14,885 nucleotides of DNA, from the NCBI GenBank assembly GCA_023132505.1, contig JAGLYE010000016.1, positions 1-14,885 of the forward strand, given 5' to 3'. The position numbers were made by a program, and so were the translations under genes. Below, one piece after another: positions 1 to 7,296 of the stretch. Position 1 is the first letter of the stretch, and each line of letters begins with the position of its first letter. Source of the DNA: Bacteroidales bacterium. GTDB lineage: Bacteria > Bacteroidota > Bacteroidia > Bacteroidales > B18-G4. The notes under the pieces are model-generated. The model ran no database searches, was not told the DNA's origin, and worked only from the letters and a program-made list of their open reading frames with translations.

Positions 1-125
1 ATTTCATATACAGGCCTATCTATTATAATACACAAATAGCAGAATTGTCACATATTATTTATGGAAATATTGCACTTACACCAGCGAATGCTCAAATCTT
101 ACTAAAAATGAGCAGGACATTTTGA
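1..125 (+). CDS. Possible C-terminal fragment of an unidentified convergent gene
   Basis: The plus-strand frame beginning at base 3 is open from the window edge to a TGA at 123-125, giving about 40 residues. It ends with IALTPANAQILLKMSRTF, whose composition looks protein-like. If real, it is the 3' end of a gene converging on the minus-strand cassette, with the terminator at 235-262 between them. I do not recognise the family. The fragment is short enough that a chance open frame is quite possible in AT-rich DNA, so this is a weak call. Confidence 0.35.
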   Translation, partial: FIYRPIYYNTQIAELSHIIYGNIALTPANAQILLKMSRTF

Positions 126-157
126 ATTTGGTGCTTGGCAAATTGTAATTTGTTTCG

Positions 158-203
158 AATTTAGGGATTTAGAGCTTAGGATTTATTCGACTTAGATTTT
201 CAT
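158..203. repeat. Short degenerate intergenic repeat
   Basis: Three imperfect units of the form (C/T)TTAGG-GATTTA follow one another: TTAGGGATTTAGAG at 161-174, CTTAGGATTTATTCGA at 175-190 and CTTAGATTTTCAT at 191-203. There is no open frame across them. They look like low-complexity intergenic drift; I assign no function. Confidence 0.3.
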
Positions 204-234
204 CTCGCTTCGCATGATAAAAATCAGTCTCATT

Positions 235-262
235 AAAAAGGAGCGACCAAAAAGGCCGCTCC
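235..262 (-). terminator. Rho-independent terminator after the second cassette
   Basis: Read on the minus strand, bases 262-254 and 248-240 form a 9-bp stem (GGAGCGGCC with GGTCGCTCC, one G-U pair) around a UUUUU loop. It is followed at once by a five-U tract (239-235). It lies 25 nt beyond the stop codon of the PKD/T9SS gene that ends at 287. Only the minus strand has the trailing U tract, so it acts in that direction. Confidence 0.85.
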
Positions 263-286
263 CGTCTTCAGACCAGAAAACATTAA

Positions 287-2299
287 CTAATCAACCTTAA
301 TAAAGGTTCTCATCAAGGGTTTGCCATTAGCTGCCTGCAAGCGCAAGTAATACACGCTCTCAGGCAGGTTTGCTATATTTAACTCCAGTTTATTAACTCC
401 TTTATAAACCCAGTGGGTTTGCATGGACATCTTTTGCCCAAGTTGATTATAAATACATATTTCGACAGGCCCTGATTTTTCAGCCGAGACCTCCAGATTA
501 ATACTGCTGTTTGCCGGATTGGGATATAATACATGAATACTGATCGCCTCCTTATATGGCTCTTCGATGGAGAGTGGAGCAGTTTCATACATTGTTATAT
601 AAATCGAATCAGCGACAGGGAAATTCTCATCAAGGATAACGGTCTCGGGATAAGAGAAGATGCTTGCAATATCTGCATATATCCGGTAGGTGCCATATGC
701 GATATTCTCAAATGTAAACTGTCCTTGATCATTGGTCTGGGTCCAGGCCAGCGGCTGGCTTGAAGCATCAGTGAGAATAACGGGCACCTCGTCATAAGAG
801 CGAATGCTGCCAAGCTCCCACCTGTTTTCATCACTTATCACCCTGCCCTTAATTTTACCAATGCCGGGGTCAATACCACTTACTTCAATCAGAAAAGTAT
901 GTGTGTCAAACATATCTTCTTCCAGAAAGACAGATCCTGATTGCGGCCAGGTCATTGCAGAAGGATAATAGGAAGGGATCACTTCCTGGTAATTTTCTGA
1001 TCCGGGGGTAAGGCTGATCCTGATCACATAAGCTAACTCCATCATGTCGGCAAACCAGTAATAACCATGTTCAGTAAATATATTGGTGTCAACAGCCACA
1101 AGGCTCTGATTTGGCCTTTGCCTGTAAAGGATCGCCATGCCGGTGTCGCCGGTATGGTATGGATTATTGATTGGATTCGAGCCAATAAAAGCTTGTCCGC
1201 CAAGTTTAAAATAATTCGCTGTCTGCAAGAGTTTGCATTGAATATCATTACATCCCGGATAATTGCTGTTCCCGCTGTTGAGGCATACTTCATAAAGCCC
1301 GGGCGCATCATAAATATGGGTGGGATGTTGCTCATTGGAAATATTCTCATCGCCAAAATCCCATAGCCAGTGGTCAGGATAACCGCTACTCTGGTCATAG
1401 AATGTGTAATGGTACATCACATTACTGCTTGAATCTACCATGGTATAATATTCCGATTCACAGATTATGGTGTCGGGAAGATTCAGGGTCTTGCATATAA
1501 AGTGGAAGCATGTTTCCAGCGAATCGGCATTGTAAACATTGAGGCATACAAGATATTCATCAGGTGCCGGGAATAAATGAACCGGGTTTTGTTCTGAAGA
1601 AACCGTTCCATCGCCAAAATTCCACTCCCAGTTGGTGATATTGCCGCTTGATTGATCGAAGAATGATACTTCCAGCGGATAATAAGGGTCAATTTCAAAA
1701 GTATAAGCAGCTTCACAATTCACTGAGTCAGGAATGATGATGGTTTTACAAATAGAGTCGGTGCAGAAGTACACTGTATCTGTATGTTGAATGGTCAGGC
1801 ATACCTCATAGCTGCCCGGCTGCACGTAAGGATGAACCGGATTTTGACCATTAGAGGTGCTCCCATCGCCAAAATCCCATAGCCAATTATCGGGATAACC
1901 TAATGATAGGTCTGTAAACTGGACATGGATGGGAGTAGTGGGGACATAAGAATATTCAAAATCGGCCTGGCATTGAGGAACAACCTCAACGGTATCGCAA
2001 TATGTATCGGTGGAGCCAACACCATCGCTAACAGTCAGGCAAACGATATAGGTTCCAAAGGTGCCAAACTCCTTCTCGGGGTGAAAAACGCCTGAGGTAG
2101 TACCATCACCAAAATCCCACATCCATGTGTTGAAGTTGCCGGAAGACTCATTATAAAATTGTATGGTGCTGTTTAAACCGGATACCTGCTCCCAGGTGAA
2201 GTAGCTAATGCATTCAAACATGCTTCTGGCATTATTCCCTGGCAGGAATCCAATGCTGAGGATAAGCGTGAGTAGTGTTAACCGGATCTTTTTATTCAT
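287..2299 (-). CDS. Four-PKD surface protein with T9SS type A sorting domain (cassette 2 cargo)
   Basis: A 670-residue secreted protein. A signal peptide (residues 1 to about 24, hydrophobic LTLLTLILSIGFL) is followed by four PKD domains, recognised by W-(D/N)-F-G-D-(G/E) at residues 61, 141, 226 and 313. Next come a domain opening with GGQAF (367-371), a carboxypeptidase-regulatory-like or CNA-B-like beta domain (about 482-570) and a T9SS type A sorting domain from YPNPA (592-596) to the end. The family is exported by the Sec pathway, then moved across the outer membrane by T9SS and anchored or released. PKD folds usually serve binding or adhesion; no catalytic domain is visible. PKD2-4 carry a repeated cysteine pattern (see findings). 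The gene starts 15 nt after the barrel gene and ends at a strong terminator, so it is the last gene of its operon. Cargo role is inferred from context; the ligand is unknown. Confidence 0.93.
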   Translation of the reverse strand: MNKKIRLTLLTLILSIGFLPGNNARSMFECISYFTWEQVSGLNSTIQFYNESSGNFNTWMWDFGDGTTSGVFHPEKEFGTFGTYIVCLTVSDGVGSTDTYCDTVEVVPQCQADFEYSYVPTTPIHVQFTDLSLGYPDNWLWDFGDGSTSNGQNPVHPYVQPGSYEVCLTIQHTDTVYFCTDSICKTIIIPDSVNCEAAYTFEIDPYYPLEVSFFDQSSGNITNWEWNFGDGTVSSEQNPVHLFPAPDEYLVCLNVYNADSLETCFHFICKTLNLPDTIICESEYYTMVDSSSNVMYHYTFYDQSSGYPDHWLWDFGDENISNEQHPTHIYDAPGLYEVCLNSGNSNYPGCNDIQCKLLQTANYFKLGGQAFIGSNPINNPYHTGDTGMAILYRQRPNQSLVAVDTNIFTEHGYYWFADMMELAYVIRISLTPGSENYQEVIPSYYPSAMTWPQSGSVFLEEDMFDTHTFLIEVSGIDPGIGKIKGRVISDENRWELGSIRSYDEVPVILTDASSQPLAWTQTNDQGQFTFENIAYGTYRIYADIASIFSYPETVILDENFPVADSIYITMYETAPLSIEEPYKEAISIHVLYPNPANSSINLEVSAEKSGPVEICIYNQLGQKMSMQTHWVYKGVNKLELNIANLPESVYYLRLQAANGKPLMRTFIKVD

Positions 2300-2314
2300 T
2301 GTTGTATCGTTTCA

Positions 2315-3622
2315 TTAGAAATGCAAATAAATCCCACCCCTGATCCCGAAGGAATAGGGCGAACGGGCCGGAAATTCCGAAGCCGGGGAATAAACGGATT
2401 TTATATATTGCCTGTAAAATGGTTCCAGTGTAAATCTTAACTGCCTGTTAATTTGATAGTTTATCCCGATGCCGGCAGTATACTGCCATGTTGTAGTCAG
2501 GCGGTCGGGATACTGCCTGATAACTTCTATTTGTTCTGCATCACTTCCCTGGTAAGGCACACCCGGTATATCTTTATATAATTGCAGGGAGAATAATATC
2601 CCGGCTTTGATGTCGAGTGCAAAGCGATTTCCTTCAAAGATCCTGTACCCTACCCGCAACGGTATCTGCAGATAAACAAATTTGTTGGTATTTTCATTGA
2701 TCCTGAAATGATCGATGCTATCGTAGAGGTTCTTTAAACTGGTTTCAAAGATCACCGAATCAGGGTTTTCGGGGGCAATGTTAAAAGAGGTGATCCCTAC
2801 ATAGAATCCAACACTGTCGTAGCTTGAATAATTGATCCGGTATTTAGCACTTTCGCTGGTGTAGTTAACTCCGAGACCACTTTCAAGGATAAAACGTGAT
2901 TTTTCATATGCAGCAACAAATTCCAGGGAATAGTCATTCCGGTTTTGTCTCTCAGGGTAAAAATTTACTGCCGGGCTGAAAGCTGCACCGTAAAGCACAT
3001 CAGCTTTTTTCACATAGTCACCTTTAGTATTAAGGTTAAAGATGGGTTCCGGAGTTTCCCTTAGTTGTGATTCTTTAATTTCCGGCATTGAGTTCACTTT
3101 GATCACACAGGATCTTAATTCCGCCTGGTCGAGATAACAAGTTGAAGTGAGTCTATAACCAAATTCTCCTTGCCGGAGTACTGGTTCATTTTCAGGATCA
3201 GAAAAAATTGGTTTGTTTTCTTCTACAAGAGAAGGAACTCCCTGATCTCCGGGGTAGCCTAAGGAAGAATTCGTATTTGATAAGGGTATAGCTGGTTTAT
3301 TAACAGCTGCTTCTGTACTATTGTTATTACTCAATAAAATGTCAGGGCTTACAGGGTCTTCTAATACAATTGGAATGGCTTCGGTATGTACTTCTTCTGA
3401 TTTAATAAACTGCTCCGGACGTTCATCAAAAATTCCGTACATCAGTAATACAAATGCACCGATCACAATCACTGAGATAAGGAATATGAAGGTGCCTTTT
3501 CCTTTTGCAGACGGGATATGGGTGGTCAGTGATTCCCAAATACCTGCCGAAGGTTCTATCCGGTGCCCGGCCAGGGATTCAAGAAAAAGTTTATCGATAC
3601 TATTTTTTCGTTCTTTTTTCAT
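2315..3622 (-). CDS. Membrane-spanning outer-membrane beta-barrel protein, putative anti-sigma sensor (cassette 2)
   Basis: A 435-residue protein with an unusual layout. Residues 1-42 are polar and contain DKLF-x4-AG-x3-EP-x3-IWE. Residues 44-65 form one strongly hydrophobic helix (FIFLISVIVIGAFVLL). Residues 66-206 are a Pro/Asn/Ser/Glu-rich linker with two cysteines (162 and 172). Residues about 207-435 are alternating beta strands typical of the OMP_b-brl group, ending in YLHF, where the terminal aromatic fits a BAM recognition signal. The ATG overlaps the TGA of the sigma gene by 4 nt (ATGA), implying coupled translation. Adjacency to an ECF sigma gene, plus a cytoplasmic tail and a transmembrane helix, suggests an anti-sigma role; this is inference. 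No zinc-type anti-sigma HxxxCxxC motif is present. An alternative is an ordinary porin-like protein whose hydrophobic segment is a cleaved late signal peptide. Confidence 0.85.
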   Translation of the reverse strand: MKKERKNSIDKLFLESLAGHRIEPSAGIWESLTTHIPSAKGKGTFIFLISVIVIGAFVLLMYGIFDERPEQFIKSEEVHTEAIPIVLEDPVSPDILLSNNNSTEAAVNKPAIPLSNTNSSLGYPGDQGVPSLVEENKPIFSDPENEPVLRQGEFGYRLTSTCYLDQAELRSCVIKVNSMPEIKESQLRETPEPIFNLNTKGDYVKKADVLYGAAFSPAVNFYPERQNRNDYSLEFVAAYEKSRFILESGLGVNYTSESAKYRINYSSYDSVGFYVGITSFNIAPENPDSVIFETSLKNLYDSIDHFRINENTNKFVYLQIPLRVGYRIFEGNRFALDIKAGILFSLQLYKDIPGVPYQGSDAEQIEVIRQYPDRLTTTWQYTAGIGINYQINRQLRFTLEPFYRQYIKSVYSPASEFPARSPYSFGIRGGIYLHF

Positions 3623-4185
3623 TTTGAACGGATATTGGGTTGCATTTTATAGGTCTGTAGCAGTTTTTTTTGCAGTCGGCGCCTTGCCTTTGCCAGTTGA
3701 GATTTTGATGTGTTTACCGAAATGCCTAATTCCCGTGCGATCTCTTTGTGCGAAAAATCTTCAAAAACATACATGTTAAACACAAATCGATAACCATTCG
3801 GCAGGTCCTGTATGAGGCTTAGCAACTCAGACCTGGAAGGTGCATTGTTATATATTCCTTCCTCTTCATCTCCTGTTGTTATGTCCCCCATTTCTTCCAC
3901 ACCAGTTTTGAAATAATGCTTCAGGTTAGCATGATAATAGCTCAATGAAGTATTGATCATAATTCTTTTTATCCAGCCTTCGAAAGAACCTTCTCCCCTA
4001 AATTTGGAGACATTACTGAATACTTTGATGAAGCCTTCATGAAGTACATCTTCAGCTTCTTCTTTCCGTTTGCAATACCGCATGCAAATACCCAGCATGG
4101 TTGATGCATATTTATTATACAACAAACCGAAAGCATGTCTTTCTCCTGATCTGCAGCCTTCTAATATTTCCTGGTCTGGAATCAT
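3619..4185 (-). CDS. ECF-type RNA polymerase sigma factor (cassette 2)
   Basis: A 188-residue sigma-70 family protein with only regions 2 and 4. Region 2 (about 22-80) has the core-binding and -10 recognition stretch AEDVLHEGFIKVF and then GSFEGWIKRIMIN. Region 4 (about 119-175) has the helix-turn-helix HKEIARELGISVNTSKSQLA. An acidic linker (about 96-112) separates them. A TTG codon lies 12 nt upstream in frame (4195-4197), but the ATG at 4183-4185 fits the usual family N-terminus and is preferred. The gene heads the second cassette. It would direct RNA polymerase to envelope-related promoters, probably including its own (candidate site at 4204-4230). It is close in sequence to the sigma factor at 7289-7828, for example in AEDVL-x-EGFIKVF and NTSKSQL. 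Confidence 0.93.
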   Translation of the reverse strand: MIPDQEILEGCRSGERHAFGLLYNKYASTMLGICMRYCKRKEEAEDVLHEGFIKVFSNVSKFRGEGSFEGWIKRIMINTSLSYYHANLKHYFKTGVEEMGDITTGDEEEGIYNNAPSRSELLSLIQDLPNGYRFVFNMYVFEDFSHKEIARELGISVNTSKSQLAKARRRLQKKLLQTYKMQPNIRSK

Positions 4186-4203
4186 CAAAAACCCCAACTG
4201 TTT

Positions 4204-4230
4204 TTAAGACTGTTGTCCATGACAAAGGTT
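4204..4230 (-). promoter_or_regulatory. Candidate ECF-type promoter for cassette 2
   Basis: On the minus strand GCAACCTTT (AACC at 4230-4227) is followed after 16 nt by GTCTTAA (4210-4204). This is the general shape of ECF promoters: an AAC-type -35 element, a 16-17 nt spacer and a GTC-type -10 element. Transcription would begin roughly 10-15 nt upstream of the ATG at 4185, giving a very short leader. A small dyad (TTGTC-cat-GACAA, 4213-4225) lies in the spacer. This suggests autoregulation by the encoded or sister sigma factor. The match is by eye only. Confidence 0.4.
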
Positions 4231-4288
4231 GCCTAAAGGAAAATGTTTACTTCCCTTTATTATCAGGCCTCCCTGACTCTCTGTAAAT

Positions 4289-4322
4289 AAAAAAGACATC
4301 CCGAGAAACATTGCGGGATGCC
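4289..4322 (-). terminator. Rho-independent terminator after cassette 1
   Basis: On the minus strand bases 4322-4314 pair with 4303-4295 (core GCATCCCG with CGGGATGT, one G-U pair) around a 10-nt loop. A run of six U follows (4294-4289). It sits 24 nt beyond the cargo stop at 4346 and just before the presumed promoter of cassette 2, so the two cassettes are probably separate transcripts. The other strand also has five T after the stem, so it could act in both directions. Confidence 0.85.
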
Positions 4323-4345
4323 TTTTTCTCATATGGGTACAGTCC

Positions 4346-5962
4346 TTAGTTAATTTTTATAAAGGATTTAATATGTTTTTCATTTCCAAATAATACCATC
4401 ACTTTATACATACCGGCAGAAAGATTAGATGTATTCATTTGTAACAGGTTTTCACCTGTTTGATGATGGCTGTTGTATTTGTCAACTACCTGACCACTTT
4501 GGTTCAGGATAAATACCTGTACAGATCCGGTTTCAAGCAAATTAAACCTGATGTTAACATACAACCGGGCAGGGTTAGGGTAAGGATCACCAAGTCCGGT
4601 GAGCTTAGCATTGATATCATTGCTGATGCCATAATAGATATCTTCATCGTAAACAATGATGCTTATATCTTCTACTGTGGGATGATCAGCTGAAAGAATA
4701 ATGCTGGTAGGATAACTGAACTTGCCGGGGACTTCGGCCAAAATCTTATAGGTTCCATATGCAAGATCGGAGAACTCAAAAATCCCGTTTTTACCGGACT
4801 TAATGTATGTCAGGCAGTTGTCACTTTCATTAAATAAAATGATCTCGACATCTTCGAAAACAGTGTTTTTCCCATTGAGGAAAACCACACCGTCAATATT
4901 ACCGGGCCCTGCGTTAAACTCATAGTTTGGCACCATATTAATATTGTATTCCCAGGCAGTGGCATTCAGTTTTATGGTTTCAGCTTTTGTCCAAAGCAGG
5001 ACATTTCCGAAATACGTTGGCAAATAATCTCCGGCATGGACTGAACTGCCCGAAGGGAAGGTTTTTACCTTATAATTTCCCTCAATCATCTGATAGAAGT
5101 AATAACACCCAAGAGTATCAAATTCTGTAGTGTCGATGGGGATAAATTCATCTTCCTCAATTTTATAAAGAAATGCTGTTCCTACATCAACCGGGAAGTA
5201 GCCGGCAAAAGCCTGTCCGCCAAAATGATAATACTCACGCATGCCAACCTTCACTTTTTTAATGAGTATGCTGGTAATGACATCATAGGTATAACTTTCA
5301 GTAGAAATTGTCAGGGAAACATCATAAACACCGGCTTGTTCATAAACATGATTTGGGTTTTTATCCATTGATGTGCTCCCATCTCCAAAGGTCCAATACC
5401 AGGATGCAATTCCTGCACCGGTCGATTCATTGGTAAAATAATAACTGAGGTTGTTATGGGTGATGGTATCCCTGTTAGGACTAAAGTTTGCCTGGAAAAC
5501 GTTTGCCGAACTTGGGTCAAATACCTTTAATGCGACATTTGCATAATAGGTTTGTTCCCAGCGAAATCTAAAAAACTCTTCTGTTTCGTATTTGACGCCA
5601 TTTACATCAAATGCAGAAATAAGCAATGAGCCTTTTTCTGAAATTGTGCTGATGGTATCATAGAAAAATCCATAAACATCAGTGTATTTGATGTGACAAA
5701 AGCTCATTCCCCCGCCTGTAGCTATGTTTGACTGTATATACACCTTTTGGTCTGAAACTGGTGCTCCGTTTTCAGTATTTGTGATCTGCCCCGAAAGATA
5801 TACAGAGTTTGTTTTGTTCTGGGCAAAGGTAGTAGTAATAGAAATGATAAAAAGTATCGTTAAGGGCAAAAGCATCCTTTGTAGCAGCAATTTTCGCCGG
5901 CTTTGGGTCTGCCTTAAATGCAATCGTATTCGGGAGTATAAATGTTGCATGGTCAGGTTCAT
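4346..5962 (-). CDS. Single-PKD surface protein with T9SS type A sorting domain (cassette 1 cargo)
   Basis: A 538-residue secreted protein. The N-terminus has a long basic region (about 30 residues) before the hydrophobic core LLPLTILFIISI and a cleavage site near FAQ (46-48). A beta-sandwich regulatory-like domain follows (about 52-147), then one PKD domain (about 150-235, WTFGDG at 190-195), then a domain with GGQAFAG (248-254) and PTYFGN (315-320). A second carboxypeptidase-regulatory-like domain (about 353-438) and a T9SS type A sorting domain from YPNPA (461-465) complete it. The start ATG overlaps the barrel-gene TAA as TAATG, which supports this start despite the long N-region. An internal Met30 would give a conventional signal peptide. 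From GGQAF to the C-terminus it matches the cargo at 287-2299 in domain order, so the two are paralogues. No enzymatic motif was seen. Confidence 0.92.
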   Translation of the reverse strand: MNLTMQHLYSRIRLHLRQTQSRRKLLLQRMLLPLTILFIISITTTFAQNKTNSVYLSGQITNTENGAPVSDQKVYIQSNIATGGGMSFCHIKYTDVYGFFYDTISTISEKGSLLISAFDVNGVKYETEEFFRFRWEQTYYANVALKVFDPSSANVFQANFSPNRDTITHNNLSYYFTNESTGAGIASWYWTFGDGSTSMDKNPNHVYEQAGVYDVSLTISTESYTYDVITSILIKKVKVGMREYYHFGGQAFAGYFPVDVGTAFLYKIEEDEFIPIDTTEFDTLGCYYFYQMIEGNYKVKTFPSGSSVHAGDYLPTYFGNVLLWTKAETIKLNATAWEYNINMVPNYEFNAGPGNIDGVVFLNGKNTVFEDVEIILFNESDNCLTYIKSGKNGIFEFSDLAYGTYKILAEVPGKFSYPTSIILSADHPTVEDISIIVYDEDIYYGISNDINAKLTGLGDPYPNPARLYVNIRFNLLETGSVQVFILNQSGQVVDKYNSHHQTGENLLQMNTSNLSAGMYKVMVLFGNEKHIKSFIKIN

Positions 5963-7296
5963 TAAAAGTTAAACAATAGTCCGGTCCTTAAACCAACAGC
6001 ATAAGGATGACGGGTAGTTATATACTTGCGTTCGTATTGTGAGTTCAAATAATATTTCAATGTAGGTTCAATGGCAATACTGACTTTCCGTGACAGCTGA
6101 TAGGTTAATCCGGCACTAAAGGCCAGTTGCCAGTGTGCATTTACACGTGTTGGCATTTGCTGATTGACATCGATAATCCTGTCGTTGCCGGCATCCGGTT
6201 TTGGAATATTTTCGTTCACCAGGATAGATAATACAGGCCCACCTTTGATGAACCACCCAAAGCGGTTTACCTCTTTATGGAAACCGATATATACAGGAAT
6301 TTGCAGATATGTATAGCGGTTCTTGGTTTTCTCAATTTTAAACTTACTGATAGAATCATAAACACCTACAATAGTTGTGTGGTATATGGGTACAATAGCT
6401 CCTCCTTCTGTTGTGTCGAAAGTAACATTATACACATCGTCATACGTTCCGAGGAACTTTTCATAGTCGATGTTATATTTCCCGTCGTCGGAAGAAAAAG
6501 AAAGGCCAAGGCCGGATTCAACAAAGAATTCATTTTTCTGCCATTTTCCTGTGACCTCAACAGTATAACTCTTCTGGTTAGGGATGGAGTCATCGGGGTA
6601 AAAGATCACTTCTGGGGTGAAATAAAAGCCCAGCTGCCATGCAGCCCTTCGATTATACCGGCGTTCCCCATCGTTTATTCCGGCATATTTCGGATTGAGC
6701 CTGCTGTCGCGGACCTGTATATTTTCAGAGTTTAATCTTAGCATGGATGTATGCAGTGAGTATGATCGCCGCGCCCTGAGTTTGGCCAATCGTGCTTTTT
6801 CAGAAAATGCATCTCCAAATGTTGTTTCCACATAGTAAGTGTGCAAGCTGGAATGGGGTTCATTTCCCGGCAGTGTTACACCTTCCGTTTTTTCACCTTC
6901 ACTTTTAATATCTGAAGATCCGGGTATAGGTTTTGGCCCAGGTATTATATCTTGTTCATTTTCAATATTAGCAGGAAGGTCTTCTGCAATAACCGGGATT
7001 TTTGCCACTTCAGGAGCAACAATGGAAGTCTCTTCAATAATCATTGCTGTTTGGCCATCGATAACCAAATTATTATGTGTAATACCTGGAGAATCTTTGA
7101 TGATGCTGAATCCAAGCAGGCCGGAGATCATCACGAGGGCAGCCAGAACAGCAAGGTTTACCGGGTTTACAGAGCCACCACCTTTACCGTGCAGTTCGGC
7201 ATGGACATTTTCCCATACCGAAGCAGGCGGTTCTGTTTCAAAACCGGCAAACTTGCTTTGAAAAAGCTTATCCAGGTATTTGCTTTCTTCAGTCAC
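5962..7296 (-). CDS. Membrane-spanning outer-membrane beta-barrel protein, putative anti-sigma sensor (cassette 1)
   Basis: A 444-residue paralogue of the protein at 2315-3622. Residues 1-45 are polar and hold DKLF-x4-AG-x3-EP-x3-VWE. Residues 47-66 are one hydrophobic helix (NLAVLAALVMISGLLGFSII). Residues 67-217 form a linker rich in Pro, Glu and Ile. Residues about 218-444 are a beta-barrel ending in LLFNF. Shared barrel blocks include F-Y-P-(E/D), F-x-(L/V)-ESGLG and YLQIP-x3-G. The start is GTG (7294-7296) and overlaps the sigma gene by 8 nt; the next in-frame Met (56) lies inside the membrane helix, so GTG is the only start that keeps the N-terminal motif. The stop overlaps the next start (TAATG). 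Anti-sigma or signal-transducing function is inferred from position and topology. It has no linker cysteines, unlike its paralogue. Confidence 0.85.
   Translation of the reverse strand: MTEESKYLDKLFQSKFAGFETEPPASVWENVHAELHGKGGGSVNPVNLAVLAALVMISGLLGFSIIKDSPGITHNNLVIDGQTAMIIEETSIVAPEVAKIPVIAEDLPANIENEQDIIPGPKPIPGSSDIKSEGEKTEGVTLPGNEPHSSLHTYYVETTFGDAFSEKARLAKLRARRSYSLHTSMLRLNSENIQVRDSRLNPKYAGINDGERRYNRRAAWQLGFYFTPEVIFYPDDSIPNQKSYTVEVTGKWQKNEFFVESGLGLSFSSDDGKYNIDYEKFLGTYDDVYNVTFDTTEGGAIVPIYHTTIVGVYDSISKFKIEKTKNRYTYLQIPVYIGFHKEVNRFGWFIKGGPVLSILVNENIPKPDAGNDRIIDVNQQMPTRVNAHWQLAFSAGLTYQLSRKVSIAIEPTLKYYLNSQYERKYITTRHPYAVGLRTGLLFNF

Noticed and set aside
3321..3779. Plus-strand open frame of 152 codons
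   Set aside because: It lies antisense to the barrel and sigma genes, has no family signature and breaks the coupled operon layout; a shadow of coding DNA.
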